A stretch of 64,000 nucleotides of DNA from Curtobacterium sp. MCPF17_052 (GCF_003234085.1 NZ_QKSD01000007.1:156776-220775); one strand, 5' to 3'; counted from the stretch's first letter, positions 43,264 through 55,788 are shown. Numbers and translations: made by a program. Notes: generated from the sequence alone by a model not told the origin.

Positions 43264-44136
43264 GTGGACCTCCCGCAGCCGACGTTCGCCGCGGACCGCC
43301 TCCTGCGTGAGGCGGTCGCGGCGCTGTCGGCAGCGGGTGTGCCCACGCCGCAGGTCGACGCCGAGCTGCTGCTGGCGTGGGCGACCGACACCTCTCGTGG
43401 CGCGGTGCAGGCCCGGGCGCTGACCGGGGGAGCGATCGCAGCCGAGCACGTCGAACGCTTCCGGCACGCGGTGGCGCGACGTGTCACCCGCGAGCCACTG
43501 CAGCACGTCACCGGCGAAGCCCACTTCCGTGCGCTCACCCTGTCCGTCGGACCGGGGGTGTTCGTGCCACGACCCGAGACCGAGTCGGTCGTGCAGTTCG
43601 GCATCGACGCGCTCCGCGCCACCGCGGTCCCCGAGCCGATCGCGGTCGATCTCGGTGCCGGGAGCGGTGCGATCGCCATCGCCATGGACACCGAGGTTCC
43701 GAACGCCGTCGTGTACGCCGTCGAGCGGTCGGCCGAGGCCCTCCCGTGGACCCGGTGCAACGTCGACGCCCACGGCGGCACCGTGCGACTCGTTGAGGGC
43801 GACCTCGCCGACGCGTTCCCGGAGCTCGACGGACAGGTCTCGGTCGTCGTGTCGAACCCGCCGTACGTCCCGGACGACGCGGTGCCGATCGACCCCGAGG
43901 TCCGCGACCACGACCCGGCACTCGCGCTCTACGGCGGACCCGACGGCCTCGACGCCGTGCGCGCCCTGACCGAGACCGCGTGGCGGTTGCTCGTGCCCGG
44001 TGGTCTCGTCGTGGTCGAGCACGCCGAACAGCAGGGTGCCGGGGTCCGAGCGGTCCTCGCCGCGCGCGGCTTCCGATCACCGGAGACGCACGTCGACCTC
44101 ACCGGACGCGACCGCACGACCACCGCCACGCGCTAG
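43264..44136 (+). CDS. prmC: Release-factor glutamine methyltransferase
   Basis: 290-aa SAM-dependent enzyme that methylates the GGQ glutamine of release factors; here it follows prfA directly, as is usual. The N-terminal helical domain contains the LLLAWATDTSRG region, then FVPRPETE, the SAM motif VDLGAGSGAIAIAM (about 125-138), and the catalytic NPPY in VVSNPPYVPDD (about 199-202). GTG 43264 lies 5 bp after prfA; no ATG is available upstream in the frame. Confidence 0.95.
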   Translation: MDLPQPTFAADRLLREAVAALSAAGVPTPQVDAELLLAWATDTSRGAVQARALTGGAIAAEHVERFRHAVARRVTREPLQHVTGEAHFRALTLSVGPGVFVPRPETESVVQFGIDALRATAVPEPIAVDLGAGSGAIAIAMDTEVPNAVVYAVERSAEALPWTRCNVDAHGGTVRLVEGDLADAFPELDGQVSVVVSNPPYVPDDAVPIDPEVRDHDPALALYGGPDGLDAVRALTETAWRLLVPGGLVVVEHAEQQGAGVRAVLAARGFRSPETHVDLTGRDRTTTATR

Positions 44137-44167
44137 GCGGACCTGGGTCGAGCCTCCCGGTCGGCGG

Positions 44168-44851
44168 TCAGGCGGGGGCCGGCTGGGCGTTCGTCGGGAC
44201 GGGCGTGGTCTCGTGCGCCGCGACGAAGGTCCGGACCGCGTGCCGCAGGTCGGTGTCGTGCTCGACCAGGACGGCTGTGATGCCGACACTCCGAGCGCCG
44301 GCGACGTTCTCCGGCATGTCGTCGGCGAAGAACGTCCGCTCGGCGGGGACGCCGTGGTGCTCGAGCACCCGCCGGAAGACGTCCTGCTCGGGCTTGCGCG
44401 CACCGAACCTGCTCGACGTGTCCAGGTGTTCGCCGAACAGCGGAGGCAGGGACGGCACCCACTCGTGCAGCCAGCGTCGGGCCAACGGACCGTTGTTCGT
44501 GAGGAGCGCCACCCGGCCGTGCTCCTTGGCGATCCGGACCGCTTCGAGCCGGTCGGGCAGCTCGGTCATCGCGGCGCCGCGGACCCGGGCCCACTCGGCC
44601 TCGTCGACGTCGCAGCCCATGGCCTCCTGGAAGGCGGCCAGGTACTCGTCGCCGTCCGCGAAGTGCCCCGCCTCGGCGCGCTGCTCGCTGCCGGTGTCCC
44701 ACCAGCGGCGCCGGAGCTCGACGAAGTCGTGTCCCGTCAGCTCGGAGAGTCCGGCCATGCGGGTCTTCCAGTCGTAGCGGACGAGAACGTCGTCCATGTC
44801 GAAGAGGAACAGGAGTGGGGGCGCTGGCGTCTCGTTCACGATGCCCCCCAT
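44168..44851 (-). CDS. HAD-superfamily hydrolase
   Basis: 227-aa phosphatase-like protein. Motif I is FLFDMDDVLVRYD (nucleophile Asp18, Asp20), motif II the Thr in ALLTNNG, motif III the Lys in ARKPEQDVF, motif IV FFADDMPEN. The helical cap lies at about residues 30-95. It resembles the YihX/epoxide-hydrolase-N-type HAD phosphatases. It is inserted, in reverse, between prmC and tsaC, which are adjacent in other actinobacteria. ATG 44851 has a GATAGT -10 8 nt upstream; GTG 44839 is an alternative with a GGGGGG tract just before it. Confidence 0.9.
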   Translation of the reverse strand: MGGIVNETPAPPLLFLFDMDDVLVRYDWKTRMAGLSELTGHDFVELRRRWWDTGSEQRAEAGHFADGDEYLAAFQEAMGCDVDEAEWARVRGAAMTELPDRLEAVRIAKEHGRVALLTNNGPLARRWLHEWVPSLPPLFGEHLDTSSRFGARKPEQDVFRRVLEHHGVPAERTFFADDMPENVAGARSVGITAVLVEHDTDLRHAVRTFVAAHETTPVPTNAQPAPA

Positions 44852-44859
44852 CCTCGCGC

Positions 44860-44867
44860 ACTATCAT
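44860..44867. promoter_or_regulatory. Overlapping divergent -10 elements (HAD gene / tsaC)
   Basis: ACTATCAT holds TATCAT (44862-44867) facing tsaC, 10 nt before ATG 44878, and on the other strand GATAGT (44860-44865) facing the HAD gene, 8 nt before ATG 44851. The two -10 hexamers overlap by four bases. Only 26 bp separate the two start codons, so both transcripts must be almost or fully leaderless. Confidence 0.55.
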
Positions 44868-44877
44868 CGTGCAGGTC

Positions 44878-45552
44878 ATGGCTTCCCGATACGACTGCTC
44901 CGACCCCGACGGGCTCCTCACCGGGATGCGGCTCGCCCGAGCCGCCCTCGGTCGCGGTGAACTCGTCGTCGTCCCCACCGACACCGTGTACGGCGTCGCC
45001 GCGGACGCGTTCAGCGCGCAGGCCGTGCAGCGCCTCCTGGACGCGAAGGGCCGGACGCGGCAGTCCCCACCGCCCGTGCTCATCCCGGGCGTGGCGACGA
45101 TGGACGCCCTCGCCAGCGAGGTCCCCGAAGCGGTGCGACGACTCGTCGACGAGTTCTGGCCCGGCGGTCTCACCGTCATCCTCCGCGCGCAGCCGTCCCT
45201 CGACTGGGACCTCGGCGAGACACGCGGCACCGTGGCGCTCCGGATGCCGGACTCGCGCATCGCCCTCGAGCTCCTCCAGGAAGTGGGGCCGCTCGCAGTG
45301 TCGTCCGCGAACGCGACCGGTGAGCCCGCCGCGATGGACATCGACGAGGCCGAACGGATGCTCGGCGACAGCATCGCGGTGTACCTCGACGGAGGCGCGA
45401 TCCCCGTGCACGAGGGCACCGCCTCCTCGACCGGCTCCACGATCGTCGACGCCACCGGCCTGGCCGCGGGCGACGGCCTGCGGATCGTGCGCCACGGCGT
45501 GATCTCCGACGACGAGATCAGGCGGGTCGTCGGGGACGACCTCCTGCGGTGA
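44878..45552 (+). CDS. tsaC: L-threonylcarbamoyladenylate synthase
   Basis: 224-aa YrdC/Sua5-fold enzyme that makes threonylcarbamoyl-AMP from threonine, bicarbonate and ATP, for the t6A37 modification of ANN-decoding tRNAs. VVPTDTVYGVAADA (about 31-44) carries the KxR/SxN-type nucleotide pocket start, and VSSANATGEPAA is the second signature. It is the short TsaC form without the Sua5 C-terminal domain. ATG 44878 is preferred; a GTG at 44869 is in frame but lies only 1 nt from the -10. The stop overlaps the wecA-like start (GTGA). Confidence 0.94.
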   Translation: MASRYDCSDPDGLLTGMRLARAALGRGELVVVPTDTVYGVAADAFSAQAVQRLLDAKGRTRQSPPPVLIPGVATMDALASEVPEAVRRLVDEFWPGGLTVILRAQPSLDWDLGETRGTVALRMPDSRIALELLQEVGPLAVSSANATGEPAAMDIDEAERMLGDSIAVYLDGGAIPVHEGTASSTGSTIVDATGLAAGDGLRIVRHGVISDDEIRRVVGDDLLR

Positions 45553-46802
45553 AGTTCTACCTGCTCGCGGGGGTCATCTCGGCGGTCGTGAGCTTCCTGG
45601 TGAGCTGGCTCGTCTGGAAGCTCGGCGTCAGGTACAGGTGGTACCCGAAGGTCCGCGAACGGGACGTGCACCGCACCCCGACGCCGAGACTCGGCGGCAT
45701 CGCGATGTTCCTCGGCGTGATCGTGTCGCTGCTCTGCGCGTGGTTCCTCTTCCCGGCGATCGCCGGCCAGGACTACTTCCGGCTCGTCTTCGCGGAGCCG
45801 GGGCGGGTGCTGGCCGTCCTTGCCGGGGCGACGATCATCGTGGTGCTCGGTGTCGCGGACGACATCTGGGACCTCGACTGGATGACGAAGCTCGCGGGCC
45901 AGATCATCGCCGCAGGCATCCTCGCGTGGCAGGGCGTCGCGATCGTCTCACTGCCGATCGGCAACACGCTCGGCGTCGGCTCGTCCTACATGAGCCTGAT
46001 CTTCACGGTGCTCGCCGTCGTCCTGGTGATGAACGCAGTCAACTTCATCGACGGCCTGGACGGTCTGGTCGCCGGCGTCGCGATCATCGCCGGTGGGGTG
46101 TTCTTCCTCTACACGTTCTTCATCAACCGCGTGGTGGTCGAGACGGAGTTCTTCTTCAACCTGCCGTCGCTGCTGACCGCGGTGCTGGTCGGTGCCTGTG
46201 CCGGGTTCCTCGTGCTCAACTGGCACCCCGCGAAGCTGTTCATGGGTGACGCCGGCGCACTTCTGGTCGGGTTCCTGATGGCCACCAGTGCGGTGTCGAT
46301 CACGGGCAACATCGACCCAGCCGCCGTGCGCACCCGCACCGACCTGCTGCCGGCGTTCATCCCGATCCTGCTGCCCTTCGCGATCCTCGTCGTGCCGATC
46401 CTGGACTTCGCCCTCGCCGTGGTCCGTCGCGTCAGTGCCGGCAAGTCACCCTTCTCCGCCGACCGGAAGCACCTGCACCACCGCCTGCTGGACATGGGGC
46501 ACTCGCACTTCCACGCGGTGCTGGTCTTCTACGCGTGGACGGCGACCGTCGCGTTCGGTTGCCTGCTGTTCCTCTTCGTCAACTGGTGGTGGGTCACGGC
46601 CTTCGTCGCCGTCGGCTTCACGGCGTGCGCCATCGCCACGTTCGCGCCGCTCGGACGCAAGCGCGTGGAGATCGCCGCGCAGACGACCGCCCGGAACGGG
46701 GGAGCCGTGGACGCCAGTCTCGACCCGTTGGACCGCGCCGCCTCCATCCGTGACGCACCCACCCGCCCCTCGTCCCACCCGATCTCTGGAGACCCCTCGT
46801 GA
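45549..46802 (+). CDS. wecA: Undecaprenyl/decaprenyl-phosphate GlcNAc-1-phosphate transferase (WecA/Rfe-like)
   Basis: 417-aa polytopic enzyme (about 10-11 membrane segments) of the MraY/WecA family; it moves a sugar-1-phosphate onto a polyprenyl phosphate, the first step of wall-linked glycan synthesis. Motifs: HRTPTPRLGG, LGVADDIWDLDW (catalytic Asp pair), NAVNFIDGLDGLVAG, and the UDP-sugar loop DRKHLHHRLLD. The tail of about 45 residues is polar. The same position (next to tsaC and before the atp genes) is occupied by rfe/wecA in mycobacteria. GTG 45549 overlaps the tsaC stop. Confidence 0.93.
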   Translation: MKFYLLAGVISAVVSFLVSWLVWKLGVRYRWYPKVRERDVHRTPTPRLGGIAMFLGVIVSLLCAWFLFPAIAGQDYFRLVFAEPGRVLAVLAGATIIVVLGVADDIWDLDWMTKLAGQIIAAGILAWQGVAIVSLPIGNTLGVGSSYMSLIFTVLAVVLVMNAVNFIDGLDGLVAGVAIIAGGVFFLYTFFINRVVVETEFFFNLPSLLTAVLVGACAGFLVLNWHPAKLFMGDAGALLVGFLMATSAVSITGNIDPAAVRTRTDLLPAFIPILLPFAILVVPILDFALAVVRRVSAGKSPFSADRKHLHHRLLDMGHSHFHAVLVFYAWTATVAFGCLLFLFVNWWWVTAFVAVGFTACAIATFAPLGRKRVEIAAQTTARNGGAVDASLDPLDRAASIRDAPTRPSSHPISGDPS

Positions 46803-47278
46803 CCACCCCGAACGGCCTCGACCACGTCCGGCCGGTGTTCCGCCGCATCCTCCTGCAGGGCGCGGTCCTCGCCGGTGCCCTCGCCATCGTCGGGGGTGTC
46901 GTCGGCTGGTTCGTCGCGGGCGGCCCCGGGCTGACCGGCGGGCTGATCGGTGCGGTGTTGAGCGTCGTGTTCTGCGGGCTCACCGCGGTCAGCGTGCTCC
47001 TGGCGATCCGGTTCTCCGGCGGTCAGATGATCTCCGGCGCCTTCTTCGGCACGATCATGGGCACCTTCCTGGTGAAGTTCGTCCTGTTCATCGTCGTGCT
47101 CGTGGCACTCAAGGACCGTGACTGGGTCAACACGCCCGTCCTCGCGATCGCGATCATCATCGGTGTGATCGGTTCGCTCGTCATCGACGTCACCGTCATC
47201 GCACGTGCGCGCGTCCCGATCGGCGTCGAGCTGCCGGGAGACCGAACGGACGCTGAGGATCACGGCCCCGCTGCCTGA
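46799..47278 (+). CDS. AtpI-like membrane protein of the ATP synthase locus
   Basis: 159-aa protein with four membrane segments (about 17-40, 45-70, 78-100, 112-132). It occupies the place of atpI (Rv1303 in mycobacteria) between wecA and atpB. AtpI proteins help to assemble the c-ring. Sequence identity is low in this family, so the name rests mainly on topology and position. GTG 46799 overlaps the wecA stop (GTGA). The C-terminal 20 residues are polar and acidic (DRTDAEDHG). Confidence 0.82.
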   Translation: MTTPNGLDHVRPVFRRILLQGAVLAGALAIVGGVVGWFVAGGPGLTGGLIGAVLSVVFCGLTAVSVLLAIRFSGGQMISGAFFGTIMGTFLVKFVLFIVVLVALKDRDWVNTPVLAIAIIIGVIGSLVIDVTVIARARVPIGVELPGDRTDAEDHGPAA

Positions 47279-47304
47279 GAGCCCGAGAAGCCGCACACAC
47301 CTGA

Positions 47305-47310
47305 TAGGCT
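47305..47310 (+). promoter_or_regulatory. -10 hexamer TAGGCT upstream of atpB
   Basis: TAGGCT in CCTGATAGGCTTCGG stands in the 131-bp gap before atpB. Unlike the leaderless genes it lies about 100 nt before the preferred start, leaving a leader with an AGGAG site. No good -35 is seen. Confidence 0.4.
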
Positions 47311-47409
47311 TCGGGAGCCCGCTGCCGGAGCATGAGCTCGGACGGGCAAGCCTCCACACCAGTCCACCTCCGCGTGCCATGCGTGCGCGCCCCGACACAG
47401 GAGACAGCG

Positions 47410-48541
<1,132 letters not shown>

Positions 48542-48550
48542 GGCTTCTCG

Positions 48551-49117
48551 ATGCAGACTGCACTCATCATCGCGGCGGAGGAAGCGGCCCACAATCCGCT
48601 GATCCCCGAGTGGTACGACATCCTGTGGTCGGCGGTGGCCTTCGTCATCATCTTCATCGTGATGTGGCGTGTCGTCACGCCGCGGATCACGAAGATGCTC
48701 GATGAGCGCACCGAGGCCATCGAAGGCGGCATCAAGAAGGCCGAAGCCGCCCAGGAACAGGCCGCTGCTGCGCTCGACGAGTACAACAAGCAGCTGGCTG
48801 ATGCGCGTGCCGAGGCATCGCGCATCCGTGAGCAGGCCCGTGCCGACGCCACCGCGATCGGCAACGAGGTCCGCGAGCAGGCCAGCGCCGACGCCGCACG
48901 CATCACCGCGAACGCCCAGGCGCAGATCGAGGCAGAGCGCCAGAGCGCGCTCCAGTCGCTCCGCTCCGAGGTCGGCACGCTCGCACTCGGCCTCGCGTCG
49001 GGTGTCATCGGCGAGTCCCTCCAGGACGACGCCAAGGCGACCGCCGTCGTCGACCGCTTCCTCGCCGACCTCGAGTCGTCGCAGGGTGCCCAGACGGCGG
49101 CCGGAACGGAGCACTGA
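48551..49117 (+). CDS. atpF: F0F1 ATP synthase subunit b
   Basis: 188-aa stator subunit: one membrane helix (about 19-42, ILWSAVAFVIIFIVMWRVV) and a long charged coiled coil (about 50-180) that reaches the delta subunit. Ala/Glu/Arg-rich heptads are visible. ATG 48551 is 9 bp after atpE. It is an ordinary single b subunit with no fusion to delta, unlike the b-delta fusion of mycobacteria. Confidence 0.95.
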   Translation: MQTALIIAAEEAAHNPLIPEWYDILWSAVAFVIIFIVMWRVVTPRITKMLDERTEAIEGGIKKAEAAQEQAAAALDEYNKQLADARAEASRIREQARADATAIGNEVREQASADAARITANAQAQIEAERQSALQSLRSEVGTLALGLASGVIGESLQDDAKATAVVDRFLADLESSQGAQTAAGTEH

Positions 49118-49119
49118 GC

Positions 49120-49914
49120 ATGCGCAGCGCCACCCGCGAAGCGATGACGTCCACCAGGGCGGTGCTCGCCGACCTCGGCGGTGCCGTCGACCTGGGCGTC
49201 GGAGCACAGATCTTCGCCTCCGGGCGAGCGATCGCCCGGGCGCCGCAGCTGCTCAACCTGCTCGCCGACCCGACAGCCGACACCGCAGGCAAGAAGGTCC
49301 TCATCGACCGCGTCTTCGCCGGACAGAGCGACGCCACGCGCGCCGTCCTGGCCGCCGTGGCCGGTTCGCGCTGGTCGTCGCAGGGTGACCTGCTTGCCGG
49401 CATCGAGGACGCAGCGGTACGCGCCGTGGCCGCCACGGCGGACCAGTCGACCTCGATCGAGGCCGAGCTGTTCGCCTTCGAGACCGCGGTCCGTTCGGAC
49501 GCCGGACTCGAGCTCGCGCTCGGGACCAAGCTCGGCAGCGCCGACCAGAAGGGCTCCCTCGCGGAGCGTCTGCTGGCCGGCAAGGTGTCGCAGCAGACGA
49601 TCACCATCGTGTCGAACCTCGTGCAGCAGCCCCGCGGCCGCCGCATCGGCGAGATCGTGCGTGACGCCTCCCGGATCGTCGCAGACCAGGCGGACAAGCT
49701 CGTCGCCACGGTCATCACGGCGACGCCGCTGTCCGACGACCAGGCGGCTCGTGTCGCCCGGGGGATCGCGCAGCGCTACGGACGGGACATCACCGTGAAC
49801 CGCGTCGTCGACCCCTCGGTCGTCGGCGGGGTGCGCGTGCAGGTCGGCGGCGACGTCATCGACGGCACCGTCGCGACGCGGCTCGCAGACCTCCGTCTGC
49901 AGCTCGCCGGCTGA
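49120..49914 (+). CDS. atpH: F0F1 ATP synthase subunit delta
   Basis: 264-aa stator subunit that joins the b stalk to the top of F1. It is longer than the E. coli delta (177 aa) by an N-terminal and central helical extension, the usual actinobacterial form. The C-terminal signature [28 protein letters not shown] is well kept. ATG 49120 lies 2 bp after atpF. The 106-bp gap that follows, before atpA, contains only a short leader and an AAGGAAA ribosome site. Confidence 0.95.
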   Translation: MRSATREAMTSTRAVLADLGGAVDLGVGAQIFASGRAIARAPQLLNLLADPTADTAGKKVLIDRVFAGQSDATRAVLAAVAGSRWSSQGDLLAGIEDAAVRAVAATADQSTSIEAELFAFETAVRSDAGLELALGTKLGSADQKGSLAERLLAGKVSQQTITIVSNLVQQPRGRRIGEIVRDASRIVADQADKLVATVITATPLSDDQAARVARGIAQRYGRDITVNRVVDPSVVGGVRVQVGGDVIDGTVATRLADLRLQLAG

Positions 49915-50020
49915 GCGTACGGTCGGACTCGTCCCTCCAAGTCCACAACGGGAACTGCCCCGCCCGGCAGCATCACCCTCTCGGAGCCGAAGGGCCCCGG
50001 AAACCAACAAGGAAAATCCC

Positions 50021-51649
50021 ATGGCAGACATCACCATCAGCCCCGATGAGATCCGTGATGCCCTGAAGGACTTCGTCTCGAACTACGAGCCGACGAAGGC
50101 CTCCACGGCCGAGGTCGGGCACGTCACCGACGCCGGTGACGGCATCGCCCACGTCGAAGGCCTCCCCGGCGTCATGGCCAACGAGCTGATCCGCTTCCAG
50201 GACGGCACGCTCGGCCTCGCCCAGAACCTCGACGAGGACTCGATCGGTGCCATCGTGCTCGGCGAGTTCTCCGGCGTCGAAGAGGGCCAGGAAGTCACCC
50301 GCACGGGTGAGGTCCTCTCCGCCCCCGTCGGCGACGCATTCCTCGGCCGGGTCGTCGACCCGCTCGGTGCCCCGATCGACGGTCTCGGCGAGATCGCCGC
50401 CGAGGGTCGTCGTGCCCTCGAGCTGCAGGCGCCGGGCGTCATGTCCCGCAAGTCGGTCCACGAGCCGATGCAGACCGGCATCAAGGCGATCGACGCGATG
50501 ATCCCCGTCGGCCGCGGCCAGCGTCAGCTGATCATCGGTGACCGCCAGACCGGCAAGACGGCCATCGCGATCGACACGATCATCAACCAGAAGGCCAACT
50601 GGGACTCCGGCGACGAGAACAAGCAGGTCCGCTGCATCTACGTCGCCATCGGTCAGAAGGGCTCCACGATCGCCTCCGTCAAGGGTGCGCTCGAGGACGC
50701 CGGCGCGATGGAGTACACGACCATCGTCGCCGCTCCGGCCTCCGACCCGGCCGGCTTCAAGTACCTGGCCCCCTACACCGGCTCGGCCATCGGCCAGCAC
50801 TGGATGTACCAGGGCAAGCACGTCCTGATCATCTTCGACGACCTGTCGAAGCAGGCCGAGGCCTACCGTGCGGTGTCGCTCCTCCTGCGTCGTCCGCCGG
50901 GACGCGAGGCATACCCGGGTGACGTCTTCTACCTGCACTCCCGTCTGCTGGAGCGTTGCGCGAAGCTGTCCGACGAGCTCGGCGCCGGATCGATGACGGG
51001 TCTCCCGATCATCGAGACGAAGGCGAACGACGTCTCGGCGTACATCCCGACCAACGTGATCTCGATCACCGACGGCCAGATCTTCCTGCAGTCGGACCTC
51101 TTCAACGCGAACCAGCGTCCGGCCGTCGACGTGGGCATCTCGGTGTCCCGCGTCGGTGGTGACGCCCAGGTGAAGTCGATCAAGAAGGTCTCCGGCACCC
51201 TGAAGCTCGAACTGGCGCAGTACCGCTCGCTCGAGGCGTTCGCGATGTTCGCGTCCGACCTCGACCAGGCGTCGCGTCGTCAGCTCGACCGTGGTGCCCG
51301 CCTGACCGAGCTGCTCAAGCAGCCGCAGTACTCGCCGTACCCGGTGGAGGAGCAGGTCGTCTCGATCTGGGCCGGCACCAACGGCAAGCTCGACACGGTC
51401 CCCGTGCCGGACGTGCTGCGTTTCGAGTCCGAGCTGCTCGACCACCTGCGTCGCAACTCCGACGTGCTCACGACCCTGCGCGAGACGAACCAGCTCAGCG
51501 ACGACACCGTCGCCGAGATGTCGAAGCAGATCGACGAGTTCACGAAGAGCTTCCAAACGAGCGACGGCAAGACGCTCGGCTCGGAGCAGTTCGACGCCGC
51601 GGACTCCGAGGACGTCGACCAGGAGCAGATCGTCAAGGGTCGTCGCTAG
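50021..51649 (+). CDS. atpA: F0F1 ATP synthase subunit alpha
   Basis: 542-aa non-catalytic nucleotide-binding subunit of F1. The P-loop is [11 protein letters not shown] (about 174-184); [11 protein letters not shown], the [14 protein letters not shown] segment and the Arg-finger region [11 protein letters not shown] are present. The last 35 residues are acidic and extended, as in other actinobacteria, where the alpha tail can limit ATP hydrolysis. ATG 50021 follows AAGGAAAA. The stop TAG abuts the atpG ATG. Confidence 0.97.
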   Translation: MADITISPDEIRDALKDFVSNYEPTKASTAEVGHVTDAGDGIAHVEGLPGVMANELIRFQDGTLGLAQNLDEDSIGAIVLGEFSGVEEGQEVTRTGEVLSAPVGDAFLGRVVDPLGAPIDGLGEIAAEGRRALELQAPGVMSRKSVHEPMQTGIKAIDAMIPVGRGQRQLIIGDRQTGKTAIAIDTIINQKANWDSGDENKQVRCIYVAIGQKGSTIASVKGALEDAGAMEYTTIVAAPASDPAGFKYLAPYTGSAIGQHWMYQGKHVLIIFDDLSKQAEAYRAVSLLLRRPPGREAYPGDVFYLHSRLLERCAKLSDELGAGSMTGLPIIETKANDVSAYIPTNVISITDGQIFLQSDLFNANQRPAVDVGISVSRVGGDAQVKSIKKVSGTLKLELAQYRSLEAFAMFASDLDQASRRQLDRGARLTELLKQPQYSPYPVEEQVVSIWAGTNGKLDTVPVPDVLRFESELLDHLRRNSDVLTTLRETNQLSDDTVAEMSKQIDEFTKSFQTSDGKTLGSEQFDAADSEDVDQEQIVKGRR

Positions 51650-54053
<2,404 letters not shown>

Positions 54054-54054
54054 G

Positions 54055-54318
54055 ATGGCGGGTCTCACCGTGAGCGTCGTCTCGGCTGACCGCGAGGTCT
54101 GGTCGGGCGACACCACCATGGTCGTCGCGCGCACGACCGAGGGCCAGATCGGCATCCTCGCGGGACACGAGCCGATGCTCGCGATCCTCGCGCAGGGTCA
54201 GGTCCGCATCACGCGGGCCGACGGCTCCACGGTCGCGGTCGACGCGGAGGACGGCTTCCTCTCCGTCGAGCACGACACGGTCACGATCGTTGCGCGGCAG
54301 GCCGCGCTGGCGTCCTGA
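54055..54318 (+). CDS. atpC: F0F1 ATP synthase subunit epsilon, short form
   Basis: 87-aa protein that contains only the N-terminal beta-sandwich domain (LTVSVVSADREVWSG...HEPMLAILAQGQVRI...FLSVEHDTVTIVA). The C-terminal two-helix domain, which inhibits ATP hydrolysis in E. coli epsilon (139 aa), is absent: the frame stops at the end of the last strand. It binds gamma and the c-ring. There is no sign of a frameshift just downstream, because another gene begins there. The ATG is one base after the atpD stop. Confidence 0.95.
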   Translation: MAGLTVSVVSADREVWSGDTTMVVARTTEGQIGILAGHEPMLAILAQGQVRITRADGSTVAVDAEDGFLSVEHDTVTIVARQAALAS

Positions 54319-55085
54319 CCGGACTGACCGTCCTCCTCCCGCCGTCCGAGACGAAGCGGGAGGGCGGGGACACAGAGAGCTCGCTCGATCTGGGTGAGCT
54401 CTCGTTCCCGGAACTGGCCACAGAGCGGGCCGCGGTGATCACCGCGGCCCGCTCCGTCAGTTCTGAGGAGAGCTCCGCGCGGACGGCGTTGAAGCTCGGG
54501 CCGAAGTCGGTCGCCGAACGACTCCGCAACATGGTCCTCGAGACCAGTCCGACCATGCCGGCCGTCGAGCGGTACACGGGCGTGCTCTACGACCCGCTGG
54601 ACGCCTTGACCGCGGACGCGGGGACGCGCGCCTGGTGGGATCGTCACGTCGTCGTGCAGTCCGCGATGTTCGGACCGGTGGGCGCGGGGGACCGGATCCC
54701 CGCGTACCGGCTGTCGCACGATTCCCGGCTCCCCGGGATCCGGCTCGCGTCGCACTGGTCTGTTCCGGCATCAGCGGCGCTGGCGACCCGTCCGCCGGGG
54801 CTGGTCCTCGACCTCCGGTCGGAGGGCTACCGCGCGCTCGCGCCGGTTCCGGACAGCGTTCCCCTGCGCGTGGTCAGCGTCGCCGGAGACGGTCGACGCA
54901 AGGCACTGAACCACTGGAACAAGACGGCGAAGGGGTGGCTCGTCTCGCTGCTCGGGCGGACCCAGGCGTCGGTTTCCTCGATGGTGGAACTCGCCGCCTG
55001 GGCTGCGGCGCACGGAGTCGTCATCGAGCAGGTCGGGAACGGCTGGGACCTGGTCGCCGAGAGTCTCGAGCCCGTGGCGGTCTGA
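54315..55085 (+). CDS. yaaA: YaaA-family peroxide-stress protein
   Basis: About 256-aa protein of the YaaA/DUF328 family, which limits intracellular iron and oxidative damage in E. coli. The conserved start VLLPPSETKREGG and the motif NHWNKTAKGWL near the C-terminus are present. The conserved N-terminus lies upstream of every ATG, GTG or TTG in the frame, so the start must be non-standard: CTG 54315, which overlaps the atpC stop (CTGA), or CTG 54324. It is therefore probably coupled to the atp operon. Confidence 0.85.
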   Translation: MTGLTVLLPPSETKREGGDTESSLDLGELSFPELATERAAVITAARSVSSEESSARTALKLGPKSVAERLRNMVLETSPTMPAVERYTGVLYDPLDALTADAGTRAWWDRHVVVQSAMFGPVGAGDRIPAYRLSHDSRLPGIRLASHWSVPASAALATRPPGLVLDLRSEGYRALAPVPDSVPLRVVSVAGDGRRKALNHWNKTAKGWLVSLLGRTQASVSSMVELAAWAAAHGVVIEQVGNGWDLVAESLEPVAV

Positions 55086-55180
55086 CCTCCGTCCCTCCAC
55101 AGGGCGGTCGCGACGGTTGGCCGTCCACTGGTCGCTGGAGCGGCCGTCCTGGAGGCCCGACCCACGTCAGGCTCGCCTGC

Positions 55181-55735
55181 ATGCGAACCACAGACACCAC
55201 GACCGGACCCACGCCCCCGACTTCCCCTCGCCACAGTCACGAGATCGCCGCTGCCGTCACGCTGCCGAGCGCTGCTCGCGCCCTCGTCGCACCGGGCCCC
55301 CTGACCACGGCGGGCGGCATCGCGCTCACGACGGCGTGCGGCGCGCTGTCGACCCGCGTGGCGCTCCTCGGGTTCCTGGCCGACCCGGACGCCGACGACC
55401 CGATCGGCATCAGCGGGCACGATCCGTTCACCGACCCGATGCCCTCGGCGCTGCTCGGATCCGGTCCGGAGCCCGACCGCGACCGGGTGCGACGGGCCGG
55501 CGACCGTTGTGTGGACGCCTGGCGTCAGTGGTCCGGGGAACGCGACTCCGGACAGTCCGTGGTCGGCGTCGGGGGAGCACTCGGGCTCGGTGCGTGGTGC
55601 GCGTGGGCTCTGGGCGCGGAGCTCCGTGCCGAGACGCGGGCGCGGTACGCGCTCGACCTGCGCGCTGACGACCCGCTCGCGCAACTGGTGCTCCGCAGTT
55701 GCACGCTGGGCATCCGGGCGGCGTGGCGTGGATGA
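55181..55735 (+). CDS. Hypothetical protein, DUF4192-like C-terminal part
   Basis: 184-aa protein with no signal peptide. The last 65 residues (QSVVGVGGALGLGAWCAWALG... then RYALDLRADDPLAQLVLRS) resemble the helical end of DUF4192 proteins of actinobacteria. The N-terminal part of that family, which is about 350 aa long, is missing, and the first 40 residues here are Thr/Pro-rich. It may be a shortened relative or an unrelated helical protein. ATG 55181 lacks a strong ribosome site. It lies between yaaA and the FHA gene. Confidence 0.65.
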   Translation: MRTTDTTTGPTPPTSPRHSHEIAAAVTLPSAARALVAPGPLTTAGGIALTTACGALSTRVALLGFLADPDADDPIGISGHDPFTDPMPSALLGSGPEPDRDRVRRAGDRCVDAWRQWSGERDSGQSVVGVGGALGLGAWCAWALGAELRAETRARYALDLRADDPLAQLVLRSCTLGIRAAWRG

Positions 55736-55788
55736 GACCGGGTGCACCGCATCGTCTACGGTTGTGGTGCCGACCGGAGGAGCCGCAC

